From Aurantimicrobium sp. (GTDB taxonomy: Bacteria; Actinomycetota; Actinomycetes; Actinomycetales; Microbacteriaceae), in NCBI GenBank assembly GCA_024644865.1, contig JAHEGZ010000010.1:1-48097 (forward strand): DNA of 48,097 bases, written 5' to 3'. Positions 1 through 8,293 of the stretch are shown piece after piece. Position numbers and translations under genes: made by a program. Below the pieces are notes generated by a model. That model did no database searches, was not told the DNA's origin, and saw only the letters and a list, made by a program, of their open reading frames with translations. Positions within the stretch are counted from its first letter, which is position 1, and each line of letters starts with the position of its first letter.

Positions 1-719
<719 letters not shown>

Positions 720-736
720 TCAGCCAACGGAAATCA

Positions 737-775
737 CCGCGACGAGGGAGGCTCTAGAGTTGGGCCTCGTCGCGG
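737..775 (-). promoter_or_regulatory. Hairpin in leuA leader, putative leucine attenuator
   Basis: A perfect 11-bp inverted repeat (CCGCGACGAGG / CCTCGTCGCGG) with a 17-nt loop lies between the leader-peptide Leu codons and leuA. The first arm is inside the leader ORF. No long T run follows the second arm, so an intrinsic-terminator role is doubtful. Translational or Rho-linked control, or an alternative fold, is equally possible. Confidence 0.7.
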
Positions 776-804
776 CAGCTAAGAAGAAGCAGACCGAATG
801 ACAC
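754..804 (-). CDS. leuA leader peptide, 16 residues with four consecutive Leu
   Basis: A short ORF starting with GTG reads MSFGLLLLSCRDEAQL and then TAG. The Leu codons are CTG CTT CTT CTT, with a fifth Leu just before the stop. It lies 58 bp upstream of the leuA ATG. Its codons just after the Leu run form the first arm of the hairpin at 737-775, so a ribosome stalled on Leu codons would cover that arm. Leader peptides of this kind upstream of actinobacterial leuA have been proposed from comparative genomics. The GTG lies 6 nt after the hexamer TAGCCT and has no Shine-Dalgarno sequence, so the leader is probably translated from a leaderless 5' end. The mechanism (attenuation or control of leuA translation) is inferred. 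Confidence 0.8.
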   Translation of the reverse strand: MSFGLLLLSCRDEAQL

Positions 805-810
805 GCTTTT

Positions 811-840
811 AGGCTAACACCGCGTGCACTAGAAGCCCAA
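811..840 (-). promoter_or_regulatory. Candidate promoter of leuA leader transcript
   Basis: On the minus strand a weak -35 (TTGGGC, 835-840) is followed after 18 bp by TAGCCT (811-816). The GTG of the leader peptide begins 6 nt after the -10, so the transcript may start at or next to this codon. The promoter overlaps the last codons of era. Confidence 0.5.
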
Positions 841-1755
841 CCTTTGCAGTTGTTTCGGGTCGCGTTGCCAGTCTTTGGCAACCTTGACCCGCAGACTCAA
901 GAAAACCTTGCGCCCGAGCAACTTTTCGATGGATGCGCGGGAAGCAGCGCCAATTTCTTTGAGTCGTGCGCCACCGTTACCGATGATGATTCCCTTTTGG
1001 CTGTCACGCTCAACGAAGACGTTGGCATAAATATCCAGCATGTCTTTGTCTTCTCGCTCGATGATATCGTCCAGCGTGACTGCCAGCGAGTGGGGCAGCT
1101 CATCGTGCACACCCTCCAGAATCGACTCGCGAATGAGCTCAGAAACGCGCTTATACAGGTCTTCATCGGTGGTCTCGTCGTCGAGGTACAGCGGGTCGCC
1201 CTCGGGCAATAGCGCAATCAACTCGTCGGCGAGTAGGTCGACCTGGTCGCCACTGACTGCCGAAACAGGGATGACAAGCGCCCACTCACGCAAAGCGCTG
1301 ACCTCGAGCAGTCGGTGTGCAATCTGCTCTTTCGACGACACATCGGTTTTGGTGACGACGGCGATTTTCTTGGCGCGCGGGAAGTTCTCGAGCTGCTCGT
1401 TGATGAAGTTGTCACCGGGACCGATGGGCTCGTCGGCAGGAAAGCACATGCCGATCACGTCAACATCACCGAGCGTGGCCTGTACGAGAGCGTTCAAACG
1501 CTCCCCGAGCAGGGTCCGCGGGCGGTGAATCCCGGGCGTATCGACCAGGATGAGCTGGCCGGTGGGTCGGTTAGTTATTCCGCGGATGGCGTGCCGGGTG
1601 GTCTGCGGTTTAGAGCTGGTGATTGCCACTTTTTCACCCACGAGCGCATTGGTCAGCGTCGACTTGCCCACATTGGGGCGTCCCACCAGCGAGACGAAGC
1701 CGGAGCGTGGCGTCGAGCCGTTGGCTTTCTTGGTTGCCTTGGGTGCTCTAGCCAT
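829..1755 (-). CDS. era: GTPase Era, 30S maturation factor
   Basis: Era binds the 3' end of 16S rRNA and checks late 30S assembly. The protein has 308 residues, normal for the family. The G1 motif GRPNVGKS is at about residues 25-32, followed by DTPG (G3) and a G4 reading TKTD instead of the usual NKxD. The C-terminal KH domain contains GNGGARLKEIG. I chose the ATG at 1755, not the upstream in-frame codon at 1824, because GAGGAG sits at a good distance and the product then begins just before the G domain. This start overlaps the corC stop by 8 bp (ATGGCTAG), so the two genes are probably translationally coupled. Era, YbeY and RsmE in one cluster form a small-subunit maturation group. Confidence 0.96.
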   Translation of the reverse strand: MARAPKATKKANGSTPRSGFVSLVGRPNVGKSTLTNALVGEKVAITSSKPQTTRHAIRGITNRPTGQLILVDTPGIHRPRTLLGERLNALVQATLGDVDVIGMCFPADEPIGPGDNFINEQLENFPRAKKIAVVTKTDVSSKEQIAHRLLEVSALREWALVIPVSAVSGDQVDLLADELIALLPEGDPLYLDDETTDEDLYKRVSELIRESILEGVHDELPHSLAVTLDDIIEREDKDMLDIYANVFVERDSQKGIIIGNGGARLKEIGAASRASIEKLLGRKVFLSLRVKVAKDWQRDPKQLQRLGF

Positions 1756-3058
1756 TTTCGCTCTCCTCGTGAGAGTCGGCGAAAGCTTCGGTAGCTCCGC
1801 GAAGGTCATCGTCTGCGTAGGCAACGATACGCGTCACTCGCCCTCGGGGAGCGTCGCTGCGCTCGGCTTCGAGCACCAACCCGCTGATCTCTACCCGGTC
1901 ACTGACAACCGCGAGTCGACCGAGTTCTTTGGCCATCAGCCCTCCGACGGAGTCGATGTCGTCGTCCTCGAGCTCAATTCCAAACAGGTCTCCAAGATCT
2001 TCAACATGCAAACGCGACGAGACTCGGAAGCGACCGGCACCGAGATCCTCAACCTCGGGCCTGCCCCTGTCGTGCTCGTCCGAGATCTCTCCGACGAGCT
2101 CCTCGATGAGGTCTTCCAGAGTGACTAATCCAGCGATACCGCCGTATTCGTCGACGACGAGCGCAACGTGCGTGGCTCGCGCCTGCATTTCTTTCAGCGC
2201 CGCATCGGCTTTCTTGGATTCGGGCATGAAGTTTGCCGGGCGCACGAGAGAAGCCGCGGTAACGTCGTCGAGATCTTCCGGCCGCTTCCAGGTGCGACGA
2301 GCGACATCCCGCAGATAAAGAACACCGCGCACGTCGTCGGTGTCTTCGCCGATTACGGGCAGACGCGAGAAACCTGATTCATTGAACAGCGTGGTTGCTT
2401 CGCGAAGAGTGGCCGAACTCTCGCAGGTGACCATGTCGATGCGGGGAACCATCACCTCGCGAACGACCGTGTCGTCCCACTCAAAAATTGAGTGAATAAG
2501 CTCACGTTCTTCGTCTTCCAAAACATCGTGGCGTACGGCCTCATCAACCATGCTCAAGAGCTGCTCCTCGCTGGTGAACGCAGCCGTGCCCGGGCGACCG
2601 GGGGTAACTCGGTCGCCAAGCGTCACCAGAAGATCAGCCAGCGGACCGAGTACAACTCGGAGAATGTGCACGATGGGGGCACAGGCCGCCATGATGCCCT
2701 GAGGATGCGCACGCCCAACGCTTCGCGGACTCGACCCGGCGAGAACAAACGAGACGGCAACCATGATTAGCGCGGCAATCAGCAACGCCACCCACAGCGG
2801 AAGGCTGCTGGCCACCAACGTACCGGTGACGAGAACAGCAACAACTGTTTCGGAGACGATACGTACGAATGTCGTGACGTTGCGGTGTGCGCGTAAGTCG
2901 TTGGCAATAGCCGTAAGCGATCGCGCCGACCGCCGTGACTGCGCCTCAGTCAAGAGGTCGTTCTTGGAGAGCACTGCCAGTGCAGCTTCGGCAGCTGCCA
3001 TGAGGCCGGCAAAGCCAACCAGAGCAACGCTGACGACGACAGTGAGGGCGACGTTCAC
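1748..3058 (-). CDS. CorC/TlyC-family hemolysin-like CBS membrane protein
   Basis: Membrane protein of 436 residues in the CNNM/CorC (DUF21-CBS-CorC_HlyC) family, linked elsewhere to Mg2+ or Co2+ export. Residues 1-32 form a first transmembrane helix and further hydrophobic segments lie at about 65-110 and 125-150. Two CBS domains follow at about 205-320, including the typical VVDEYGGIAGLVTLEDLIEE stretch, then a C-terminal CorC_HlyC domain. It starts with GTG two bases after the ybeY stop and overlaps era. No clear Shine-Dalgarno sequence precedes the GTG, so coupling to ybeY is likely. The ybeY-corC-era order is conserved in Actinobacteria. The ion specificity cannot be read from sequence. 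Confidence 0.92.
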   Translation of the reverse strand: MNVALTVVVSVALVGFAGLMAAAEAALAVLSKNDLLTEAQSRRSARSLTAIANDLRAHRNVTTFVRIVSETVVAVLVTGTLVASSLPLWVALLIAALIMVAVSFVLAGSSPRSVGRAHPQGIMAACAPIVHILRVVLGPLADLLVTLGDRVTPGRPGTAAFTSEEQLLSMVDEAVRHDVLEDEERELIHSIFEWDDTVVREVMVPRIDMVTCESSATLREATTLFNESGFSRLPVIGEDTDDVRGVLYLRDVARRTWKRPEDLDDVTAASLVRPANFMPESKKADAALKEMQARATHVALVVDEYGGIAGLVTLEDLIEELVGEISDEHDRGRPEVEDLGAGRFRVSSRLHVEDLGDLFGIELEDDDIDSVGGLMAKELGRLAVVSDRVEISGLVLEAERSDAPRGRVTRIVAYADDDLRGATEAFADSHEESENG

Positions 3059-3060
3059 TA

Positions 3061-3525
3061 CTAGCCGCGCGCCTTTTCAGACATATGGAAACCCAGCACA
3101 ATGTTCTTCTGGAGCTCGAACATTTCACGTTCCTCGTCGGGTTCGGCGTGATCGAAACCGAGAAGGTGCAGGATTCCGTGGGTGGTCAGAATAAAGAGTT
3201 CATCCATGAGGGAATGACCAGCGGTTTCAGCTTGACCAAGAGCCACCTCGGGGCACAGAACCACGTCGCCCAAAAGACCGGGAGGCGTTGGTTTGTCATC
3301 TGTTCCCGGTCGAAGTTCATCCATGGGCCAGCTCAACACGTCGGTCGGGCCAGGCTCATCCATCCACTCGACATGGAGAAGTTCCATTGCCGCGACATCG
3401 ACCATCGTGATCGCAAGTTCGGCATCGGGATGAACGCGAACAGCATCGAGCGCGTAGGTGGCCAAGCGTAAAATTGCTGCCTCGTCGACCTCAACACCCG
3501 ATTCGTTGCTCACTTCGATGCTCAT
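3061..3525 (-). CDS. ybeY: rRNA maturation factor YbeY (putative endoribonuclease)
   Basis: YbeY is a zinc metalloprotein needed for 16S rRNA 3'-end processing and 70S quality control. The protein has 154 residues. The family signature H-x3-H-x5-H is present as HGILHLLGFDH near residues 116-126, together with the upstream block DVLSWPMDE. The ATG at 3525 overlaps the phoH stop as ATGA and has GAGG six bases upstream. It lies between phoH and corC, the usual bacterial arrangement. The short C-terminal tail SEKARG is unremarkable. Confidence 0.96.
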   Translation of the reverse strand: MSIEVSNESGVEVDEAAILRLATYALDAVRVHPDAELAITMVDVAAMELLHVEWMDEPGPTDVLSWPMDELRPGTDDKPTPPGLLGDVVLCPEVALGQAETAGHSLMDELFILTTHGILHLLGFDHAEPDEEREMFELQKNIVLGFHMSEKARG

Positions 3526-4535
3526 GAGCGACCTCGATTCTTGGCGGAGTTGCGACGCGTGAGTTGCTCTTCATCGTAAGCCGAATAGGCATCGACGATG
3601 CGGCCAACGAGGCTGTGTCGCACCACATCAGCGGCGCCCAGGCGAGCGAAATGAATGTCGGGAACCTCGTCGAGAATGTCGAAAACGGTTCGCAATCCGC
3701 TGATGCCGTTCGGAACATCGACCTGAGTGACGTCACCCGTGATGACCATCTTGGAGCCGAATCCCAGTCGAGTTAAGAACATCTTCATCTGTTCAGGCGT
3801 TGTGTTTTGTGCCTCATCAAGCACGATGAACGAGTCGTTCAGCGTGCGCCCACGCATGTACGCCAGCGGTGCAACCTCTATCGTGCCGACGGACATGAGC
3901 TTGGGCACGAGTTCTGGATCGAGCATCTCGTTGAGCGCGTCAAAAAGCGGACGAAGGTACGGGTCGATCTTGTCGGTGAGCGTGCCCGGCAAAAATCCCA
4001 GGCGCTCCCCCGCCTCAACAGCGGGGCGAGTCAAAATGATGCGACTGACCTCTTTGCGCTGAAGGGCCTGGATGGCTTTCGCCATGGCGAGATAGGTCTT
4101 TCCGGTGCCGGCCGGGCCCACTCCGAAAACAATCGTGTTTTCATCGATCGACTGCACATACTGCTGTTGCCCTGCATTTTTCGGCCGGATGAGCTTGCCG
4201 CGGCTATTCAAAATTGCCTCGCCCAGCACCGCGGTAGGGCCTGTCGGCGATTTCGATGTGACGAGAGCAGCCGAGACACCGACGTCAGCAGCATCCAAAT
4301 CAATTCCGTGTCGAACCAAATCGACCAGTTCAATGAGCAAACGCTGCGCGTCGGCCAACTGAGCGGCACCGGGCTCGCCGTCGGTCGCCGTGAGGGAAAT
4401 CTCGTTGCCGCGCACGTGCAGTGAAACCAGGGGGAACTCGCGTTCCAGACGGGTCAGTAGCCGGTCTTGAGGTCCGAGCAGTCGAACCATCTCAATGCCA
4501 TCAATGTGAAGCACAGTTGCCGAATTCTCAGGCAA
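3522..4535 (-). CDS. PhoH-like P-loop ATPase
   Basis: Cytoplasmic ATPase of the PhoH/YbeZ family, which partners YbeY in rRNA metabolism; its molecular role is poorly defined. The 337-residue protein has Walker A GPAGTGKT at about residues 137-144 and the DEAQN motif (VLDEAQNTTPEQ) at about 237-248. A TTG at 4535 is the likely start: GGAG lies 7 bases upstream and the frame overlaps the end of the HIT gene by 8 bp. The next gene overlaps by 4 bp. The HIT-phoH-ybeY chain therefore looks like one coupled unit. Confidence 0.95.
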   Translation of the reverse strand: MPENSATVLHIDGIEMVRLLGPQDRLLTRLEREFPLVSLHVRGNEISLTATDGEPGAAQLADAQRLLIELVDLVRHGIDLDAADVGVSAALVTSKSPTGPTAVLGEAILNSRGKLIRPKNAGQQQYVQSIDENTIVFGVGPAGTGKTYLAMAKAIQALQRKEVSRIILTRPAVEAGERLGFLPGTLTDKIDPYLRPLFDALNEMLDPELVPKLMSVGTIEVAPLAYMRGRTLNDSFIVLDEAQNTTPEQMKMFLTRLGFGSKMVITGDVTQVDVPNGISGLRTVFDILDEVPDIHFARLGAADVVRHSLVGRIVDAYSAYDEEQLTRRNSAKNRGRS

Positions 4536-4878
4536 GTGACGACTCCGCTAATCCGCCCGCGAGAACATGCGCATGCACGTGAAAAACCGTTTGACCGGCC
4601 GTGACCCCCGAGTTGAATACCAAACGATACTCACCGTTGGCGTGCTCGGCGGCCAGGTGGCCGGCGACTGCGACAACCTCAGTCATCAGCTCGGGGTTTC
4701 CGGCCGCAAGTTCAGTAACGTTGGCAAACTCTTGAGTTTTGGGCACGACGAGCAGGTGAAGGGGCGCCTGCGGTGCGATGTCTCGAAACGCGATAATGCG
4801 GTCGTTTTCGAACACAATGTCGGCCGGAATTTCGCGCGCAACAATGCGACTGAAGATGCTCGGGGCCGTGTCGCTCAT
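4528..4878 (-). CDS. HIT-family nucleotide hydrolase (HINT type)
   Basis: Histidine-triad protein of 116 residues, the normal length for HINT-type purine-nucleoside phosphoramidases. The C-terminal catalytic motif reads FHVHAHVLAGG (about residues 98-108) and the N-terminal block FSRIVAREIPADIVFEND is typical. It lies between rsmE (18-bp gap) and phoH (8-bp overlap), a common actinobacterial position. TACGAT ends 6 bases before the ATG, so a leaderless internal transcript is possible, although the bases GGAAGC directly before ATG might also serve as a poor ribosome site. The substrate in vivo is unknown. Confidence 0.94.
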   Translation of the reverse strand: MSDTAPSIFSRIVAREIPADIVFENDRIIAFRDIAPQAPLHLLVVPKTQEFANVTELAAGNPELMTEVVAVAGHLAAEHANGEYRLVFNSGVTAGQTVFHVHAHVLAGGLAESSLA

Positions 4879-4884
4879 GCTTCC

Positions 4885-4890
4885 ATCGTA
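4885..4890 (-). promoter_or_regulatory. Candidate leaderless -10 for the HIT gene
   Basis: TACGAT on the minus strand ends 6 nt before the ATG at 4878. It is in the 18-bp gap after rsmE. No -35 is evident. The evidence is the hexamer and its spacing only. Confidence 0.35.
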
Positions 4891-4896
4891 GACGCG

Positions 4897-5640
4897 CTAC
4901 CAACGCGCCAAGAGTTCGTTGAGCACCGCGAGAGCGCTCGGACCTGCGGTCGACGTGCGCAAGATGTTCGACCCGAGCCCCACAATCTGCGCGCCCGCTC
5001 CAGACAGAGCCGCCACCTCCTCGGGAGCCATTCCACCCTCGGGACCAACCACAATTGAAATGGTTTGTGCTTGCGATTCGAGTGCTGCTCGCGACGCCTC
5101 AGTCAGCGACAGGCTTCCGCTCGGATCGAGCACCAGGGTGAAATCCGTGGAACAAGCCGAGACCAAGGCAGTGGTGGTCGTCACCGGCGCCACACTCGGA
5201 ACCCACGCACGAATCGACTGTTTGCTGGCTTCGCGCACAATCGATTGCCAGCGGTCGCGACCCTTGACGGCTTTCTCGCCCTCCCAACGACTGATCGAAC
5301 GGGCAGCCTGCCAGGGAACTATTGCGCTAATGCCGAGCTCGGTGGCCATCTCGATAGCCCGCTCATCGCGGTCGCCCTTGGCTAACGCCTGAACGAGAGT
5401 GATCTGAGGAGTTTGCGCAATGACTTCGACGACGGATTCGACGATGAGCGAAACCTCGTCTTTTGCCACCGCTGTCGCGCTGCAGGTGAGCATGAGCCCG
5501 CAACCGTTTGTGACGAGAATGGACTCCCCCACGCGAAGGCGACTCACGCCCGCCGCATGGCGCGCCTCGGGGCCGCGCAGAGTGACAGCGGCTCCCACCG
5601 CAGTGGCAGTGAGGTCGTCAGCGATGTAGAGATGTGCCAT
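4897..5640 (-). CDS. rsmE: 16S rRNA (uracil-1498-N3) methyltransferase
   Basis: SPOUT-fold methyltransferase that methylates U1498 of 16S rRNA using S-adenosylmethionine. The 247-residue product has the N-terminal PUA-like part (ARHAAGVSRLRVGESI) and the C-terminal SAM-binding knot with VGPEGGMAPEEV and LGSNILRTSTA. The ATG at 5640 is two bases after the dnaJ stop and has no good Shine-Dalgarno sequence, so translation is probably coupled to dnaJ. The hrcA-dnaJ-rsmE order is widely conserved in Gram-positive bacteria. Confidence 0.95.
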   Translation of the reverse strand: MAHLYIADDLTATAVGAAVTLRGPEARHAAGVSRLRVGESILVTNGCGLMLTCSATAVAKDEVSLIVESVVEVIAQTPQITLVQALAKGDRDERAIEMATELGISAIVPWQAARSISRWEGEKAVKGRDRWQSIVREASKQSIRAWVPSVAPVTTTTALVSACSTDFTLVLDPSGSLSLTEASRAALESQAQTISIVVGPEGGMAPEEVAALSGAGAQIVGLGSNILRTSTAGPSALAVLNELLARW

Positions 5641-5642
5641 GT

Positions 5643-6737
5643 CTAGAAAAATCGACCGCGAAGTTTGGCAAAAATACCTTGCTGGTAGGGCGCGAGCGCC
5701 GGCGGCTCTGCCTTGCGACCAGCCGCAAACGAGGCAATGAGGTCTTTCTCTTTGCTCGAGAGCTTGCTCGGAGTAACAACATGCACGCCCACGCGCAGGT
5801 CGCCTCGACCGTGTCCGCGCAACTTTGTGAGACCACGATTCTTGACGGTAATGACATCCGCGCTTTGAATTCCGGGCTTGATTTCGATTTCGACGTCACC
5901 GTCGAGACCGACAAACGTCGTCTTGGCACCCAGAATGGCGTCAACCATCGAGACATCGAGCGTGCAGAGCAAGTCGTCATTGGCGCGACTGAATACGTCA
6001 TGTTGGCGAACGCGAATCTCGAGGTAGAGGTCGCCACTCGGGCCGCCGGCAGGGCCTGCCTCGCCACTTCCGGGCATCTGCAGTCGAAGACCAGTCTCAA
6101 CTCCGGCCGGTACATCAACGGTCACGGTTCGACGCGCACGCACGCGCCCCTGGCCGGCGCATCCCGAACACGGATGCGCGATGACAGTGCCATACCCGCG
6201 ACACGAGCCACACGGGCTCTGGGTCATCACGTTGCCCAGCAGGCTTCGCACCGTGCGAGAAATCGAACCCGAACCGCGGCAGATGTCACAGGTGACCGGA
6301 GCAGTTCCCGGCTGAGCGCAGCTGCCCTCACAGACTTCACAGGTAACGGCTGTATCGATTTCGATGGATTTTTCAACGCCGAACACGATGTCGGCGAGTT
6401 CCACGTCGAGCATGAGCAAGGCATCCTGGCCGCGCTCTTTGCGCGAGCGCGGACCCGCGGACTGGCCACCACCAAAGAAAGTGGAGAAGATGTCACCGAA
6501 GTCGGAGAAACCGCCCGGGAACCCTTGCTGACCCGAACCACCCATGTCGTAGTTCTGACGCTGAACCGGGTCGCTCAACACCTCGTACGCGTGCGTGACG
6601 AGTTTGAACCGCTCTTGGGCATCAGGGCTGGGATTCACGTCGGGATGAAGCTGACGAGCCAGTTTGCGATAGGCCTTTTTAACCTCATCGGCAGAGGCGT
6701 CACGGCTCACGCCGAGTACTTCGTAATGATCAGCCAC
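5643..6737 (-). CDS. dnaJ: Chaperone DnaJ, zinc-finger type I (DnaJ2 class)
   Basis: Hsp40 co-chaperone that stimulates DnaK. Residues 1-65 form the J domain with HPD (QLHPDVNP). A Gly/Phe-rich linker ([19 protein letters not shown]) follows, then four CxxCxG zinc-finger repeats at about 130-200 ([32 protein letters not shown]) and the C-terminal substrate-binding part. Length 364 is slightly short, as in actinobacterial DnaJ2 linked to hrcA. It starts with GTG, with AAGGAG about 10 bases upstream and a 29-bp gap from hrcA. The operon lacks dnaK and grpE, so this is the accessory dnaJ locus. It is probably co-regulated with hrcA through CIRCE. Confidence 0.96.
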   Translation of the reverse strand: MADHYEVLGVSRDASADEVKKAYRKLARQLHPDVNPSPDAQERFKLVTHAYEVLSDPVQRQNYDMGGSGQQGFPGGFSDFGDIFSTFFGGGQSAGPRSRKERGQDALLMLDVELADIVFGVEKSIEIDTAVTCEVCEGSCAQPGTAPVTCDICRGSGSISRTVRSLLGNVMTQSPCGSCRGYGTVIAHPCSGCAGQGRVRARRTVTVDVPAGVETGLRLQMPGSGEAGPAGGPSGDLYLEIRVRQHDVFSRANDDLLCTLDVSMVDAILGAKTTFVGLDGDVEIEIKPGIQSADVITVKNRGLTKLRGHGRGDLRVGVHVVTPSKLSSKEKDLIASFAAGRKAEPPALAPYQQGIFAKLRGRFF

Positions 6738-6766
6738 GATTGGCCAACTCCTTGGGATCGATTCGG

Positions 6767-7792
6767 TTACGCGCCGTTGGCGGTGTCAAGCAAAGTGGTG
6801 AGATAACGCGCAACGGCCTTGACCGCCGCGATGTTTCCGGAGTAGTCCATGCGGGTCGGCCCGAGAAGCCCGACCTGCGAAATCTCGCCGGCACTTTTGT
6901 ATCCGGTCGAAACCAGGCTGGTTTGTTCAAAACCGCTGCTGGCGTGTTCGCGACCAATCGAAACGTTAACCACATCACCGTCGCGCTGCATTTCGGTCAG
7001 CAGCTTGAGCACGATGACCTGCTCTTCGATGGCATCGAGCAACGGATACAAGCTTCCCGAAAAATCGTTCTCGGTCTTGAGCAGGTTGGCCGTGCCCGCG
7101 AGAACGAGCTTGTTCTGGCGGTTTGCCTGGACCTGCTCTGCCAGGGCCACCATGAGGGCCGTCTCAGTCGGCGTGTGCTTTGGGGCAACAGATCCGGTCG
7201 TTGCCAGCGCCGCAGCAACCTCGCTCAGTGGCTTGCCCGACACTGAGGCATTAAGGCGAGCGCGCAGACTGGCTACTTCGTCATCACTGAGCTCGTGGTC
7301 GGTCTCGACCAGTCGCTGCTCGACGCGACCGTTGTCAGTGATGAGAATGCTCATCACGCGGTTGACGCCCACGCGCACGATTTCAACGTGCTGCACCCTG
7401 GCCGGACCGAGCGACGGATACTGAACCACAGCCACCTGATTCGTCAATTGCGAGAGCGTGCGAACAGTGCGACCGAGCAGGTCATCGAAATCGTCTGACT
7501 CACCAAGGAACCGCTCGATTCCCTGGCGCTGAATGGAGCTCAGCTGCTTAATTTCAGCAAGGTGGTCAACGAAAACGCGGTATCCCTTGTCGGTCGGGAT
7601 GCGCCCGCTCGACGTGTGTGGCGCAGCAATGAGCTGCTCGTCTTCAAGCGCCGCCATGTCATTTCGAATAGTGGCAGCCGACACACCAAAACCGTGGCGG
7701 TCAACCAAGGATTTTGAACCGACGGGTTCACGACTCGACACATAATCAGAGACGATGGCACGAAGAACATCGAGACCGCGTTGCGAAACCAT
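6767..7792 (-). CDS. hrcA: Heat-inducible transcription repressor HrcA
   Basis: HrcA binds CIRCE operators and represses chaperone genes until heat shock. The product has 341 residues from the ATG at 7792 ([14 protein letters not shown]). A longer reading from a TTG at 7843 would put part of the operator inside the gene, and the 7792 ATG has GGAG five bases upstream, so I prefer it. The N-terminal winged helix includes [24 protein letters not shown] and the C-terminal part is the GAF-like HrcA domain. A CIRCE element lies 40 bp upstream, so the gene is almost certainly autoregulated together with dnaJ. Confidence 0.95.
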   Translation of the reverse strand: MVSQRGLDVLRAIVSDYVSSREPVGSKSLVDRHGFGVSAATIRNDMAALEDEQLIAAPHTSSGRIPTDKGYRVFVDHLAEIKQLSSIQRQGIERFLGESDDFDDLLGRTVRTLSQLTNQVAVVQYPSLGPARVQHVEIVRVGVNRVMSILITDNGRVEQRLVETDHELSDDEVASLRARLNASVSGKPLSEVAAALATTGSVAPKHTPTETALMVALAEQVQANRQNKLVLAGTANLLKTENDFSGSLYPLLDAIEEQVIVLKLLTEMQRDGDVVNVSIGREHASSGFEQTSLVSTGYKSAGEISQVGLLGPTRMDYSGNIAAVKAVARYLTTLLDTANGA

Positions 7793-7832
7793 CAGTGCTC
7801 CGTTCTCAGGTCGGTTGCTCTTTCGTTGGGTG

Positions 7833-7859
7833 CTGGCACTCAACGCCTGTGAGTGCCAA
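7833..7859. promoter_or_regulatory. CIRCE operator (HrcA binding site)
   Basis: A 9-9-9 inverted repeat: CTGGCACTC, nine bases, GAGTGCCAA. This fits the consensus TTAGCACTC-N9-GAGTGCTAA with G replacing A on one side and the matching change on the other. On the minus strand TAGTAT (7859-7864) overlaps the operator edge and is the likely -10 for hrcA-dnaJ, so HrcA would block initiation. Only one CIRCE is seen in the window. Confidence 0.9.
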
Positions 7860-7946
7860 TACTATCGCCTAGTGCCCACAGCAAAGGCTCAGCCACGAGT
7901 CTGTAGAGCAGGGCTACTCTGGACATACCAAAAGAAAGGACCATGG

Positions 7947-8291
7947 ATGTCTAGCTCCAACCCGAATGAACTCTCCGTCGCCGACGAGCGCTCGTTCACC
8001 GGAATCGGCAACGTACTCGGGATTTTGGGAATCATCCCCTCGCTGATCGTGTACCTCGTTTATCGAGACCGCAGTGCGTTTTTGAACCGCAATATCAAGT
8101 CGGCATTGAACTTTCAGATCACCATGATCATTGCCGAGGTCGTTGGTTACGTACTTTCCGTCATCGTCATCGGCGTCTTCATTGTGGTCGCAGCCTGGGT
8201 GCTGCGCTTCGTCTTCTCGATTCTTGCGTTCGTCAAGACCAAAGACGGTGAGGACTACACGTACCCGCTCACGTTCAGGTTTATCAAGTAG
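7947..8291 (+). CDS. DUF4870-type small membrane protein
   Basis: A 114-residue membrane protein that begins MSSSNPNELSVADERSF. It has a first hydrophobic segment at about 22-38 (GILGIIPSLIVYLVY), then the family-typical stretch RNIKSALNFQITM, then a long hydrophobic region at about 63-94 that can form two helices. This matches the DUF4870 / Tic20-like family, whose function is not known. I chose the ATG at 7947 because an ATG four bases earlier hits a stop after two codons and AAAGAAAGGA lies just upstream. TACTCT at 7915-7920 is a plausible -10. It is transcribed away from hrcA and ends two bases before the convergent hemW stop. Confidence 0.85.
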   Translation: MSSSNPNELSVADERSFTGIGNVLGILGIIPSLIVYLVYRDRSAFLNRNIKSALNFQITMIIAEVVGYVLSVIVIGVFIVVAAWVLRFVFSILAFVKTKDGEDYTYPLTFRFIK

Positions 8292-8293
8292 AT

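Noticed and set aside
5634-6806. 390-codon plus-strand ORF opposite dnaJ
   Set aside because: Shadow frame of a clear dnaJ gene; no recognisable domains and low-complexity composition from reverse-strand codon bias.
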